Shown in pieces: positions 33,881 to 45,685 of a stretch of DNA of 64,000 nucleotides; the stretch's first letter is position 1, and each line of letters begins with the position of its first letter. The position numbers were made by a program, and so were the translations under genes. The DNA is taken from assembly GCF_008728515.1 (NCBI RefSeq), contig NC_044988.1, forward strand, positions 33,831,159 through 33,895,158, written 5' to 3'. Under the pieces are notes generated by a model. That model did not search any database. It was not told the DNA's origin and worked only from the letters and a program-made list of their open reading frames with translations. Origin of the DNA: Papio anubis. Its lineage: Eukaryota; Chordata; Mammalia; Primates; Cercopithecidae.

Positions 33881-34740
33881 CCCCATTCAGTCATTCAGGT
33901 TTTTTTTTTTTCTGTCTTATTTATGGGTGTAAGCATATGTGTATATAGGTAGGTAGATAAATAGATTCTTAAAAATCATATTAGAATTCTACTCTGCATA
34001 TTTTTTTGAAATATTGTTTGAGAATTTTAATAATAAATAGTCTTTTCCCCATGAAAAGAAAACTTTGTCCTCATTTTCATTCTTTCTGTTTAGAATCATT
34101 CTTTAGGGAAATCCTTTACCTATATTAACCACTGTATTGTCAACTGTGGTACTTGTGAATTTACAGCAACCTGAACATAGTTCTGAAAGTTTTGTCTCCT
34201 GGATGGAGGGAAAAATCGGAATGCTCTTTTTCTGGAAATGAGTGAGCAAGTGATTTGAAATGTGTGCTAAGGTGCCCTGCTGAGTGAACTTTCAGTTTTC
34301 TTTTGGAACCAATTAAAATTATTAAAATAGTATTCAAACCTAGTAGGCTAACTAAATACTTGTTAAATTGCATTGCAGTATGTCTGTAGTTAAACCAGAA
34401 TGAGTACTAATAGGACTTTTTCCTGCATGGATCTGAGAGAATTTTACCCTATTGGGGGGTGGGAATGATCTCTATGAAGTAAGAACAGACTTTGGTGGGG
34501 TTAATGCCTCCTTTTTACCTTCCTATTTGGAATACCATTTTATAAAATTCCAAGAAAAAATGATCAGAAAATAAAGTTAAATGAGAGTGGTTGTTCCTTA
34601 CTTAATATGTGTGGAAAATTTAATCTGAACTCAGTCTAACCAATATTTGTTATCTCTTACCATGTGTAAGATACCGTCTAATACATTGTGAGCAATAGAA
34701 AGAAGGCACCATGGTGGCTGCCTTCAAATTGTTCATGCTT
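33881..34740. other. Unassigned AT-rich sequence
   Basis: Near 34630-34740 'accatgtgtaagataccgtctaatacattgtgagcaatag' weakly recalls an old MIR/L3-class element. Otherwise nothing is recognised. Confidence 0.35.
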
Positions 34741-34806
34741 TAGTTCAGCGATGACCAAACCTGGCATCAGAAGCAACTGAGAAGCAGTTTTAAAATAGAT
34801 TTCATG

Positions 34807-35112
34807 GACCAGGTGCAGTGGCTCACGCCTGTAATCCCAGCACTTTGGGAGGCCAAGGCGGGTGGATCACCTGAGTTCAGGAGTTCGAGACTAGCCTGGT
34901 TAACATGGTGAAACCCCATCTCTACTAAAAATACAAAAAAATTAGCCAGGCGTGGTGGCAGGCGCCTGTAATCCCAGCTACTCAGGAGGCTGAGGCAGGA
35001 GAACCGCTTGTACCTGGGAGGTGGAGGTTGCAGTGAGCAGAGACCACACCATTGCAATCCAGCCTGGGCAACAAGAGTGAAACTCTGTCTCAAAATAAAG
35101 AAAGAAAAAAAA
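34807..35112 (+). mobile_element. Alu (AluS-like)
   Basis: Full Alu 'gaccaggtgcagtggctcac' to an A-rich tail that continues into a TA/CA microsatellite. Confidence 0.94.
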
Positions 35113-35172
35113 TATATATATACACACACACACACACACATATATATACACACACACATATATATATATCAT
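35110..35172 (+). repeat. (TA)n/(CA)n microsatellite
   Basis: Alternating tatata and cacaca blocks grown from an Alu tail; likely length-variable. Confidence 0.9.
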
Positions 35173-35184
35173 ACAACATACAAC

Positions 35185-35755
35185 CATGGTTGAAAACCTA
35201 TATAGCAGTAGCTACTAAAGCTAAATGTAAGCCTATTTGTTGACCTAGCAATTTTATTCCTATGTATGTACCTAATAGAAATGCATACATGCTTGCACCA
35301 AAAGACATGTATATGAATGTTCATTGCAGCGCTATTTGTAACAGCCTCTAATTGGAAACAAACCAAATGTTCATCAACAGCACAGCAATGACAATGAATA
35401 AACCACAAATATAGTGACCAGATGAATTTCACAAACATGATGTTGAACAAAGAAAACCAGGTACAAAAAAGTATAGTTTGTATAATTCCATTTAAATGAA
35501 GATTAAAAAAAGGCAAAACCAATCTATGCTTCTAGAAGTCAAGATACTGGTTAACCTTGGGGGAAGAGGCAGAATCTGGAGAAAGAACATGAAAGGGATT
35601 TGGAAGTGCTAGTATGTTCTGTTTCTTGATCTGCTCAGTTTCACAGGTACGGTGACTTTGTGAAAACTCTTCTTGCTGTATACATATGATTTTTACATTT
35701 TTCTGTATATAGTGTATCTATTTTTAAAATTAAAATTAAAAGTGTACAGATTGGG
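35185..35755 (+). repeat. L1M 3' UTR fragment
   Basis: 'ctagcaattttattcctatgtatgtacc', 'caccaaaagacatgtatatgaatg', 'gaatttcacaaacatgatgttgaac' and 'tgttctgtttcttgatctg' are in old L1 3' end order. Confidence 0.75.
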
Positions 35756-36242
35756 AAAATCCTATCCCAGACCCACCAAATTAGAATATCTACCTAAAAT
35801 GTAACTATTTACATAAGGGGCTCCAGGATCGTAGTTTAAAAAGCTCCCCAGGGATTCTGATGCATTTGGGTACAAGTTTTTGGGAACGGCTGCTTTTGTG
35901 AAGACAGCATTTTATCTCTCCTTCCCAAGATCTCATCTCTGCCCTTCTTTTCCTCTCTATATTTTTTACTTAGGCCAATACAACAGAATAGAACATCTCT
36001 GCCTTTCTATCAAGGAGGGATCTTTGTAGAGATCATTAATGCATTAGGGGTTCATTATGGCACTATTCAGAGAAAGGCATTGGAAGCCCACCACATTCAC
36101 TTCTATGGCCTCTGCACTTAGGGATTATCTGCTTTGTTGTTCCTCCCAGGTGAGTTCATCAGCTCATGTTCATGACCTTTTTGGGGGACATTTGTAAGCA
36201 CCTTTGCAGCCTTCAGTAGATAACTTTGAAGGAGACATTCTG

Positions 36243-36593
36243 AAAGATTGGACTCCCTGGCCAGGCGCGGTGGCTCATGCCTGTAATCCCAGCACTTTGG
36301 GAGGCCGAGGCGGGTGAATCACGAGGTCAGGAGTTCAAGACCAGCCTGGCCAAGATGGTGAAACCCCGTCTCTACTAAAAATACAAAAAAATTAGCTGGG
36401 CATGGTGGCACGCGTCTGTAATCCCAGCTACTCCGTAGGCTGAGGCAGAGAATTGCTTAAACCTGGAGAGGCAGAGGTTGCAGTGAGCCGAGATCGCGCC
36501 ACTGCACTCCAGCCTGGGTGACAGAGCCAGACTCAGTCTCAAAAAAAAAAAAAAAAAGATTGGACTTCCTGTGGTCAAGAAGGAAGTCCAATC
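36243..36593. repeat. Inverted repeat disrupted by an Alu target duplication
   Basis: Arms gattggacttcct (36558-36570) and aggaagtccaatc (36581-36593) form a perfect 13-bp hairpin with a 10-base loop. The left arm is also the 3' copy of the Alu target duplication (36243-36258 upstream, 36555-36570 downstream). Confidence 0.85.
36259..36557 (+). mobile_element. Alu (AluSc/Y-like, relatively young)
   Basis: Close to consensus: 'ggccaggcgcggtggctcatgcc', with 'aatcacgaggtcagg', a change typical of AluY/Sc. A 16-bp target duplication with one mismatch flanks it. Confidence 0.93.
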
Positions 36594-36599
36594 AATGGA

Positions 36600-37726
36600 A
36601 GTTTAGAGCTGGTGAAGTTCGGTTATTAATATTAATGTCATTATCTTTTTTAATAAAGGTGAATGAATGAAGGCTGAGCTGTTTTAGATTGTTTTTTAGA
36701 AAAAGTCTCAACATTAGGGAACTCATAAAAAGAATGCCGACTTCTTTATAAAGAAAATTTCAGGTCAAACTCCCCTCAAGCTCAGGCATTGTATCCTGCA
36801 CTTTTTTTAGTAGTACCCACATAACCTGGAACAGTATACATAGTAGGTGCTTAAAGAAAAATTTAGAGTAAAATTTGTTGTTGATTCCATTCTCTTGTGG
36901 CATAAAGGCTTAGAAGGCATTTTAGTGTAAAACTGTGGTTTCTTCTTGCAAAGCATCAAATTCTTCTCTTCTGTGACTCATACTAACTGGAAGCCTGATT
37001 AAAAAACTTTTCAGTGGTAATTCGAATGTGTTATTTTATTACTTAAAAATGCAGTAGATTCACTAACACTGAAATCAGGTATGGCTAAGGCTGAATAACA
37101 ACAGAGAGAAGTGAAGCATTTTCTTAGAGGACTGTGGTGAAACTTGCCCCTTTTGAACTTTTATTTTATTTATTTTTTAATCACAGCACTGGTTACAAAT
37201 GAGGCAATAATTATATAGTGGACTGATACTTTGGAAAAATGTGTCTACCTGCTTTGAAGATGCTTTCCAAGTGAGTTACAATTCTTCATCATCAGGACTA
37301 AATTGCCTGCAATAGGCCTTTATATTTGTATGCAGAACAGATATAAAATCTGTTGCATTGGTGCATCTGGAAAATGCACCAGTTAGATACACTTTCCCCC
37401 TCCCCCTCAACCCAAGTAACACTATGAGTTTTTGAGTTTGCTGTGTTTACTTACTTTGTGAAAGAGGAAAACTTCTGTTACTCTCTGAGAATTTGAAAGC
37501 ATATTGATAATTGGAATGAGCAAGAGGAGGAATGACATTGCTAGATTTTTGTTTCTCTTGAGAAGTCAGTGAGTAATGTGGGTGTGTCACTTTCATTGGG
37601 TTTTGGTCTAAGAGTGTTTGCCCTGAATATTTTTGAACAAATACAATAAGTTACTGCTTAAACAACATCTCTGGAATGAATTACAAAATTAGACATATAA
37701 AATAAAAACTATTATACCGACATCGG
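36600..37726. other. Mostly unassigned; one L2/MIR-type tail
   Basis: At 36765-36870 'tagtagtacccacataacctggaacagtatacatagtaggtgctta' is an L2/MIR tail. The rest is unique and AT-rich, with no gene seen. Confidence 0.4.
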
Positions 37727-38043
37727 TTTTTTTTCTTTTTCTTTTTTTTTTTTTTTTTTTGAGATGAAGTCTCGCTCTGTTGCCCACGCAGGGCTCACTA
37801 TGGTGTAATCTCGGCTCACTGCAACCTCCACCTCCTGGGTTCAAGCGATTCTCCTGCCTCAGCCTCCTGAGTATCTGGGATTACAGGCACACACCACCAT
37901 GCCCAGCTAATTTTTGTATTTTTGGTAGAGACGGGGGTTTCACCATGTTGGCCAGGTTGGTCTCGAACTCTTGACCTCAAGTCATCTGCCTGCCTTGGCC
38001 TCCCAAAGTACTGGGATTACAGGCGTGAGCCACTGCACCTGGC
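37727..38043 (-). mobile_element. Alu (AluS-like)
   Basis: Reverse-complement Alu with a long T-run (about 37741-37760) at the tail, ending 'gtgagccactgcacctggcc'. Confidence 0.94.
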
Positions 38044-39310
38044 CCAGTTTTAACCTGCTGGCTAAATTGGGAATTAAGTCTTAAATGATAGTGTTGCTTA
38101 GACCACACCCACTTCCCCTTCCTTCATCTTTCCTCTCTCGTCCTCTCTTTGATTTCAGAATGGGAGAAAAAGCTGGAGTGAGTCTGTCTACCTCCTTCCT
38201 TGTTTTTCAAACATAGTTCCCTGATGAGTGCTATTTGCTGAGTACCTAGGCATTGTACCAACAGAATCTTATTTCACCCACACAGTAACTCTCTGGGAGC
38301 TGCTGTTATTGTCCTCATTTTCCTGATGAGAACCCTGAGGCACAGTTTATAAGCAGGGGTCTTGATTTCAACTCAGCTCTGTTTAATTCTCAAATGTTCA
38401 TTCTTTCCACACATGGGATGCACTCAGTAAACATCTGATCAGTTCTGACTTTTTCATTCCCACACCACAGAGCAGAGGGTCACGTTAGACAAAATCACAG
38501 CCTCTTCAATCCCCTCTGGCTTCGTGCCTAGGTTTAATGGAAGAGAAAGGAGGAGGATCTCCTAGTTTTAGGAGAGAAGGAAGGAAGAAGGGGAGGAAAA
38601 CAGAAGAAAAGAAAAGCCAAATAGAAACGAGGCCAAGGAAAAAGAAAGAGGTATTTGGGAGAATTTATGGGGAATGGGAAAGAAAAAATTAAATTCAAGT
38701 CCTACAAAAAATCCAGAATGGCCTCCACATGATATGGGGGATATTTCCTAGTCTTTTCCTGATAAATTCCTCAAATGCTGAATACTCTACTCTAAAATTC
38801 TTACCACTTTTAAATGTCAGGTGTTCAGATAATGAGAATTTATCCATGGAAGGAAATGAGTAAGAAAGACTCATATGACTTATCTCCTTTAGCCTTTCTG
38901 ACCCGATTCTTCCCTCTGCTTTAACTCTTCTTTCTCTCTGTCCCTTACCTTCATGCAGTATTTCAAATTGATAATCACTGTGTATCTACTGCACCCAAGT
39001 TGTTGTAGGGATGGAATACAAAGAGGAAGTTTCTTATCTCATAGGGAAAATAAGATACACAAATAATTCTGATACAAAGAATAATGGTACAATTGATTAT
39101 TGTCAGGTATCACTCCCCATCAAAGAGTAAAAATCTGAGAAGCTAATTTACAATGAGTTTCTACTGACCAAGTATGCAGGTGGGAATGATACATTGGTGG
39201 TGATGGTGAGGTAAATAGAGGTTTTTATGCCTCTATTTCAAATATTAATTTTCATAAAACACATATTTCTGTATTATTTGTTATTGTGGGCATTCATGAG
39301 TCCTGATAAT
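38044..39310. other. Unique sequence with a MIR
   Basis: Antisense MIR at 38225-38420 ('gctgagtacctaggcattgtacc', 'cctcattttcctgatgagaaccctgaggc'). A purine-rich patch lies near 38,540-38,660. Nothing else was recognised. Confidence 0.45.
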
Positions 39311-39324
39311 TGATGTCATTTTAT

Positions 39325-39620
39325 TTTATTTTGAGACAGTCTCACTCTGTTGCCCAGGCTGGAGTGCAGTGACGCAATCTTGGCTCATTGAAACCTCTGA
39401 CTCCCAGGTGCAAACGATACTTGTGCCTCAGCCTCCTGAGTAGCTGGGATTGCAGGCACGAGCCACCACACCCAGCTAAATTGTTTTGCGTGTTTTTAGT
39501 AGAGATGGGGTTTCACCGTGTTGGTCAGGCTGGTCTGTCTTGAACTCCTGACCTCAAGTGATCTGCCCGCCTCGGCCTTCCAAAATGCTGGGTTATAGGC
39601 GTGAGCCACCACGCCTGGCC
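39325..39620 (-). mobile_element. Alu (AluS-like)
   Basis: Reverse-complement full Alu bounded by a perfect 14-bp duplication tgatgtcattttat (39311-39324 and 39621-39634). Confidence 0.95.
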
Positions 39621-40025
39621 TGATGTCATTTTATATTCTTATTGGTTATTGCTCATATAGGGAAACTATTGATTTCTGCATTGTCTGTCTTGCATCTTGC
39701 CATGTCATTAAATTATCTGTGCAAATGGGTTTTTAGTTAATTTTTGTAAGATTTTTAAAAATTAGATTTTTGCAAATAATAACGTTTACAGATTTTTCTT
39801 CTGGGATATTTATCTTTACTTTTCTTGTCTTACATTGACCTTGTACAATGTTGAAAGATAGTGGTGAGAGAATACACATACTTCTTTTCTTTCTCTAACA
39901 GAAATGCTTCCAATGATTCACCATTAAACGGATGGTTGTTTTAGTTTTCTGATTCTTTTTACCAAATTAAGAAAGTGTCATTTTCTTTAGAGTTTACTGA
40001 GGACACTAAAAAAAATTATGTATGG

Positions 40026-40300
40026 GGCTGGGTGCAGTGGCTAAAGCCTGTAATCCCAGCACTTTGGGAGGCCTAGGCAGGTGGATCACCTGAGGTCAGG
40101 AGTTCGAGACCAGCCTGGCCAACATGGTGAAACCCTGTCTCTACTAAAATACAAAAATTATCCAGGCGTGGTGGCAGGCACCTGTAATCCCAGCTACTCA
40201 GGAGGCAGGAGAATTGCTTGAACCTGGGAGGTGGAGGTTGCAGTGAACCAAGATCACATCACTGCACTCCAGCCTGGGTGACAAAGTTAGACTCTGTCTC

Positions 40301-40308
<8 letters not shown>
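40026..40308 (+). mobile_element. Alu (AluS-like) with (TA)n tail
   Basis: Full Alu with a small right-arm deletion. The tail becomes (TA)n at 40308-40336. Flanks tatgtatgg on both sides are a likely target duplication. Confidence 0.93.
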
Positions 40309-40341
<33 letters not shown>

Positions 40342-40849
40342 GCTGTTGAGTTTTATAAAAATATGCTGGAAACTGTTGAAGTGATGATATGGTTTTTCTT
40401 CATTAATCGGTTAATGTGGTGAATTATGGTAAAATACACTAATAATATGTTAGGATATATTTTACTTGGTTATGTTGTATTATTCCTTTAATACTTTATT
40501 GAATTCAATTTCCTAATATCTTATTAATTTTATGTCTATATTAATAGGTGAGATTTGTCTACAATTTCCTCTCCCGAATGCCCCATTATTGTTTAATCTA
40601 GCTTTGGAAAGAGAGCAATGCTAGTTTTGTTAAATAGCATGCTCTTTCTCTTTTTCTGTGAACTGGAACAATTTAAATAACTCAGGAATGATCTGCCCTT
40701 TGTTAGTTTGATAGAACAGTTTGAAACTGGTACCTTTTAGGGGCGGTAGATATATAGCATTTTCAATTTAATTTGTAATTAGTGGCGTATTCAGATTTTC
40801 GAACTCTTCTTTAATCAGTTTTGATAAATCACATTTTTGTTGTCGTAGA

Positions 40850-41335
40850 CATCAGTAATTTTTGCCTGTGTAACAACATCATGTCCTTTAGGAAACTGCC
40901 CCTACATTCACAATGATCCCATAATGGCTGCCACCTGAGGTGATCTGCTGCCTACTTAATTATAGGGATAGAGAAGACAAGATCTGAGGAGGGACAATCA
41001 GAGTCTTTTCTTGGATTGATATATAGACATCAGAGGGGAAATGTTTTATTTTTCTATTTTGGTTCTTAAACTAGTAAGATGTGAGCTTGTGGCTGTAGAT
41101 GGCTGTGTTTCCTGGATACGTGTAGAAGACCTGTCTGAGCTGAACTGAGAGATGTAGTGGGAAAGAGTGAGAGAATTCTTAAGACATTGATCCCCTGGAC
41201 CCAGCTAGGTATGGAGTGAGCACAGCCCTCTGGGCTTCTCAGGTTTTTGAGTCAGTATGTTTTTTTTTTTTTTTGCTTCATCTAATTTGAATTGAGTACC
41301 TGTTATTTGCAGTACTAATAAATTTCTTAAGTTTT
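40850..41335 (+). repeat. LTR-like repeat inside L1M
   Basis: Block includes 'gatctgaggagggacaatcagag', 'aagatgtgagcttgtggctgt', 'agcacagccctctgggcttctcagg' and an end resembling family A in reverse ('ttgcttcatctaatttgaattg'). A common old human repeat, family not asserted. It interrupts the L1M. Confidence 0.5.
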
Positions 41336-41405
41336 CCAATTTATGTGTAGAAGTAATATAGAAAACTCTCTTACAATTTAAAAAACATCTTCTGTAATTG
41401 CAGTT

Positions 41406-41507
41406 AAATCTCCTCTCTTGTTCCTAATATAGGATTATTTGGGAAAACATTTAAACGTAGTATTATTTCGGAAAATAATACTATATTAGGAATAAGAGAG
41501 GAGATTT
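41406..41507. repeat. Compound inverted repeat (26-bp outer arms, 10-bp inner hairpin)
   Basis: Outer arms 41406-41431 and 41482-41507 are reverse complements with one mismatch. Inside, agtattattt (41459-41468) and aaataatact (41473-41482) pair around a 4-base loop. The extra sequence does not fit the surrounding L1M. Confidence 0.92.
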
Positions 41508-41699
41508 CTCTCTTATTCTCTTTCTTTTTTGCTTGATCATAGTTAGCCATCATTTTTGGTTCTTTAAGAACATGGATTTGTTAATCAAGACTTCAGTGAT
41601 TTTGTAGGTATTTTATTTTCTTAATTTGGTTTTCCTTTTCCTTCCATCTATTTTTATATGACTTTTCAATTTCACATAGTTTAACCATTTTTATTTTAT

Positions 41700-41987
41700 T
41701 TTTGGAGACGGAGTCTCGCTCTGTCACCCAGGCTAGAGTGCAGTGGCGCCATCTCGGCTCACTGCAACCTCTGCCTCCTGGGTTCAAGCAATTCTCTTGC
41801 CTCAGCCTCCAGAGTAACTGGGACTACAGGCACCCGCCACCACGCCTAGTTAATTTTTTGTATTTTAGTAGAGACGGGGTTTCACCGTGTTGCCCAGGCT
41901 GGCCTCAAATTCCTAAGCTCAGGCAATCCGCCTGCTTCAGCTTCCCAAAGTGCTAGAATTACAGGCTTGAGCCACTGTGCCTGGCCT
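41700..41987 (-). mobile_element. Alu (AluS-like)
   Basis: Reverse-complement full Alu. Target duplication ccatttttatttt at 41685 and 41988. Confidence 0.95.
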
Positions 41988-42265
41988 CCATTTTTATTTT
42001 TATATTACTTTATAGATAAGTATTTTTTAAAATTCTGTGTTTAGTTTATTTCAAAATTTATTTTCTAAAACATTCAAGGTTATAAGTTTTAATGTTCCTC
42101 TGCATTCTTCCCTATCCATATTACAGAACTTCTGAGGTATAATGCTCTTATGTTATTTATTTCTAAATTATTTGTAATTTCTCTTTGCATTTTCCCTTTT
42201 ACCCAAAAGTTATTTAGAAGGATATTTTAGGATGTCTAACTGTATAGATTTAAAACATTTAAATA

Positions 42266-43395
42266 TTTTTGAATAATTTTATTTTTAGAACCGTTTTAGA
42301 TTTACAGAAAAATTACAATGATAGTACAGAGAGCCAATATAGCCTACACCTAGTTTTTCTTATAAGCATCTTACATTACTATGGTACATTGGTTACAATT
42401 GGGTTTTTTGGGAGAGTGGGTTTTTGGGATAGCGGCGAAGTGCCATTCTCATCACATCATATCAAGGGTATGTACTATTAACACAACTTATCACTGTTGA
42501 CGTGAATCTTGACCACCTGACTGAGGTAATGTGTCAAATGTCTTCACTATAAAGTTACTCTTTTTTCTCTCCTTTTCATACTGTACTCTTTATGATTTTC
42601 TGTTTGTTTGTAGTTGTTTCTTAGATACAGAGTCTTGCTGTCTTACCCAGGCTGGAGCGCAGCAGTTTGTTCATAGCTCACCTCAGCCTGGAACTCCTGG
42701 GCTCAAGGGATCCTCCCACCTCAGCCTCTCAAGTAGCTGGGACTATAGGTGTGCACCACCATGCCTAACTTTAAAAAGCTTTCTCTTTTGTAGAGATGGG
42801 GTCTCACTATGTTGCTCAGGCCAGTCTCAATCTCCTGGCCTCAGGTGATCCTCCTGCCTCCCAAAGTGCTGGGTACAGGCATGAGCCACCATGCCCAGCC
42901 CATATTGTAGTCTTTGGAAGGAAGTCACTCTGCACAGCCCATATTTAAGGAGTGGAGAATTACGATCCACCTCCTTGAGAGCAGAATTTCCGTGTAATTT
43001 ATCTGGACTTTCGTGAGGGATATCTGTCCCTTCTCATTCATTTATTTATTCAGTGCTTTATCTTTGTGAATTTATGGATATTTATTTTCTACTTTGGGCA
43101 CTTTGGGTTATAATCCAATACTCCTGCATATATTTGTTGCTTAATTTATTCTAGTTTTGTCCATCTGAAGCTCTTTCTGCTGTTTCCTACGACCCTTTGA
43201 CATAGCCTCTGTCATTGTAGACCTCTTTTCTTTTTGTTTTGAGCACTTCCTTTCTGGCATGAGAAGATACTTCAGGTTCAACTTGTATATTTCTTACTAC
43301 AGTCCAAGAATCAGTCACTTTTTAAAGCAGCCATACTTCCCTTTTATTGGAGAACAGCATTGAAAACCAATACCTGGATGCTATCCCAACACTTC
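42266..43395 (-). repeat. L1-related repeat region, split by an Alu
   Basis: 'gaaccgttttagatttacagaaaaatt', 'cttatcactgttgacgtgaatcttgacc', then after the Alu 'tttggaaggaagtcactctgcacagccc', 'ttgggttataatccaatactcc' and 'tattggagaacagcattgaaaacc' follow an L1M-associated UTR order known in human repeats. Orientation is inferred from neighbours. Confidence 0.5.
42592..42900 (-). mobile_element. Alu (AluJ-like)
   Basis: Diverged reverse-complement Alu. A 15-bp target duplication with two changes, catactgtactcttt (42577-42591) against catattgtagtcttt (42901-42915). Confidence 0.93.
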
Positions 43396-43420
43396 AAATG
43401 GCTTAATACAACAATAGATG

Positions 43421-43724
43421 TGTATTATTTATTATTTATTTAGAGATGGAGTTTCACTCTTGTTGCCCAGACTGGAGTGCAATGATGATCTCAGTTCACT
43501 CCAACCTCCGCCTGCCAGGTTCAAGCGATTCTCCTGCTTCAGCCTCCCGAGTAGCCGGGATTACATGTGCCTGCCATCACACCTGGCTAATTTTTTGTAT
43601 TTTTAGTAGGGACAGGGTTTCACCATGTTGGCAAGGCTGGTCTCCAACTCCTCACCTCAAGTGATCCGCCCGCCTCAGCCTTCCGAAGTGGTGGGATTAC
43701 AGGCGTGAACCACCGCGCCTGGCT
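43421..43724 (-). mobile_element. Alu (AluS-like)
   Basis: Reverse-complement full Alu flanked by aacaatagat at 43410-43419 and 43725-43734. Confidence 0.94.
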
Positions 43725-43734
43725 AACAATAGAT

Positions 43735-44109
43735 TTTTATTTAGCTCATGAGTCTATGGGATTCAGCTGACCTGGACTGAGTTCACCTGGGCTTGCTTAT
43801 GTGTCTGTGATGAACTGCGAGGCAACCAGGTGGCTCTGCTGATCTTAGCAAGGTATGTTTACACTTCCAGGGGTTGGCTAGCTGTTTATGATCTATGATG
43901 TCTCAGTTGGAGTGATTGGGATTACTGGGGTGGCTTAGGGTAGCTAAGGTGCAAGAGAAGGGGCAAGTCTGAACATGCAAGCATATTTTAGTCTTTACGT
44001 ATGTCACATTTGCTAATATGACATAGGCCAAGTTACGTGACTGATCTTCCAGTCATTGTGTGAGAGCATTACAAAGTTCAAAGGTGCAAGGCAAAGATGT
44101 GAACAAGAG
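43735..44109 (-). repeat. LTR-like repeat family B copy 2
   Basis: 'ttatttagctcatgagtctatggg', 'ggctctgctgatcttagc' and 'cataggccaagttacgtgac' resemble the family B pattern seen at 13925-15010. Diverged. Confidence 0.4.
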
Positions 44110-44598
44110 AGACATATTAGGGTTCTTTAGAGAAACAGAATCAATAGGATATATGTAGATATGTAGATCTAAATCTTGATATAGATAGATGTATAGGAAG
44201 AGATTTATTCTGAGCAATTGGCCCATATGATTATGTAGGTTGAGAAGTCCCACAATCTGCCATCTGCAAGCTGGAGGCCGGGAAAGTCAGTGGGGTAATT
44301 CCAGCCCAAACCCAAAGGCCTAGGAACTAGGTATGCTAATGTCTGAGGGCAGGAGAAGATGGATGTCTCAGTTCAAGTGTGAGCAAATTCACCTTTCCTC
44401 TGCCTTTTTGCTCTATTCAGGCCCTCGATGGATTGAATGCCCACTCACACTGGTGAGGGTGATATTTACTCAGTCTACCGATCCAAATGCTAATCTCTTT
44501 TGGAAACATCCTCATGGACACACCCAGGAAAAATGTTTTACCTGCTACCTGGGTATCACTTAGCCCAGTTAAGTTGATACATAAAATTAATCATCACA
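44110..44598 (-). repeat. LTR-like interspersed repeat
   Basis: Begins 'tagggttctttagagaaacag', continues 'agagatttattctgagcaattggccc', 'ccaaaggcctaggaactagg', 'ctattcaggccctcgatgg', and ends 'agttgatacataaaattaatc'. I know this as an abundant human repeat that starts TGTGATGATTAATTTTATG on the minus strand. Family name not asserted. Confidence 0.6.
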
Positions 44599-45470
44599 GG
44601 AGGGATGAATAATTAAGCTCATTTTTTAAACAATTGATCACAGTCTTCCCTTTGGATAAAATTATTCACATATTTCCCATATGTAGAATATACTAAAGCC
44701 CATCCCAGACCCCTCAAAAGTGTCATCCAATCATGGAAGCAGGTTTGAAATTCAGGTTCTTGTGAGCTACATCAAGCCAAGATATGACTTCTCTTGACAC
44801 AGAGACTTGTAAACTAGAAAGATAAGTTGTGTGGTTTCGACACCCAATATGCAATGATAAAACAGGGACAAGATAAATGAGAACTTCATTGCATTGGGAA
44901 TTCCAGTTGGGAAGTCCAGTTCCCAAGGAAGAATGAGAGGCACATATCATAGGTTCACAGTAGTTCTGAAATCCTATGGAGCAAATATTGCTGGGTCTCT
45001 CTACTCTAAGGGAGTGAAATGTTTTTAAATTAGGGCCCAGCTCTGCTACTTGGGAAAGGCTTGCCAGCCTATTCATCACAGCTGTTGGTTCTGCCCTCTG
45101 ATAGCCCCCCATACTTTCCATTGCCCTACTTGACCTCTTCGGAAGAGGGCATTACAAGGTATGCTCTTTGAACAACTTTCTCTGTCTGCTTCTTGTCCAG
45201 AGAAAGGTGAGGTACTTGAGGACTTCATACGTTTTGAACAATCTCTGTCCCTTTGAGTTTTGGCTGGTGGCTACTTGTGCTTTCTGTCTTCTGAGTTACC
45301 CCAGGCTATCCTATTGCTAAATATTTCGCGACTACACAATGCTGTCACCATTTCTCAGGCCACTTCTAAAAATTCCCTCACCATTTTTTTAGCCTCCATC
45401 TACTGCCTCGTCTCAAAATTAAATGTCACAAGTTTTAGGTTGTGTTACAGTGGTACCACACTTTTTGGTA
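44599..45470. other. Unassigned; possible old repeat with a 132-codon frame
   Basis: A minus-strand frame of 132 codons spans 44,723-45,121 with no domain I recognise and no start or splice support. Base composition resembles the flanking LTR-like repeats, so an undetected repeat is more likely than a gene. Confidence 0.35.
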
Positions 45471-45685
45471 TCAATTATCTATTGACACAATCATGTTTCA
45501 AAACAGAATGACACAAATCTCAGTAGCATGCAAAACAAACATTTGTTTAATTCAAGAGTCTATGTAGCTTCTCTGATTCAGGTTGAGCTTAGGTGATCTT
45601 GGCTGGGCTTGCTCACACAGTGGACACAGATTCCGCGGGCCATTGGCTCATCTAGAATGGCCCTGGCTGGGATTATCTAATTTTT
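45471..45685 (-). repeat. LTR-like repeat family B copy 3
   Basis: 'caattatctattgacacaatca', 'aattcaagagtctatgtag' and 'gatcttggctgggcttgctcacac' follow family B order. Confidence 0.4.

Larger units (their letters stand above)
34741..35890. repeat. MER5A hAT element split by later insertions
   Basis: Left piece 34741-34800 ('ggcatcagaagcaactgagaagcag') and right piece 35760-35890 ('cccagacccaccaaattagaat', 'ggattctgatgcatttggg') are the two halves of one MER5A. About 0.95 kb (L1M fragment plus Alu) lies between them. Confidence 0.65.
39635..42265 (-). repeat. L1M ORF2 remnant, antisense, fragmented
   Basis: The antisense reverse-transcriptase region of an old L1 is readable: 'agatagtggtgagagaatacac', 'gaatgattcaccattaa'-like, 'gttaatgtggtgaattatg', 'atctttattgaattcaatttcctaatat', then after inserts 'ttagccatcatttttggttcttt' and 'ctttgcattttcccttttacccaaaagtt'. 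It is broken by two Alus, an LTR-like insert (40850-41335) and a local inverted duplication (41406-41507). Confidence 0.6.

Noticed and set aside
34767..35159. 130-codon minus-strand frame with a hydrophobic start
   Set aside because: It is the reverse translation of an Alu and a CA/TA microsatellite. The apparent signal sequence comes from TATA/CACA repeats.
44723..45121. 132-codon minus-strand frame as a possible gene
   Set aside because: No domain, no promoter or splice context, flanked by LTR-like repeats. Probably an unrecognised repeat.
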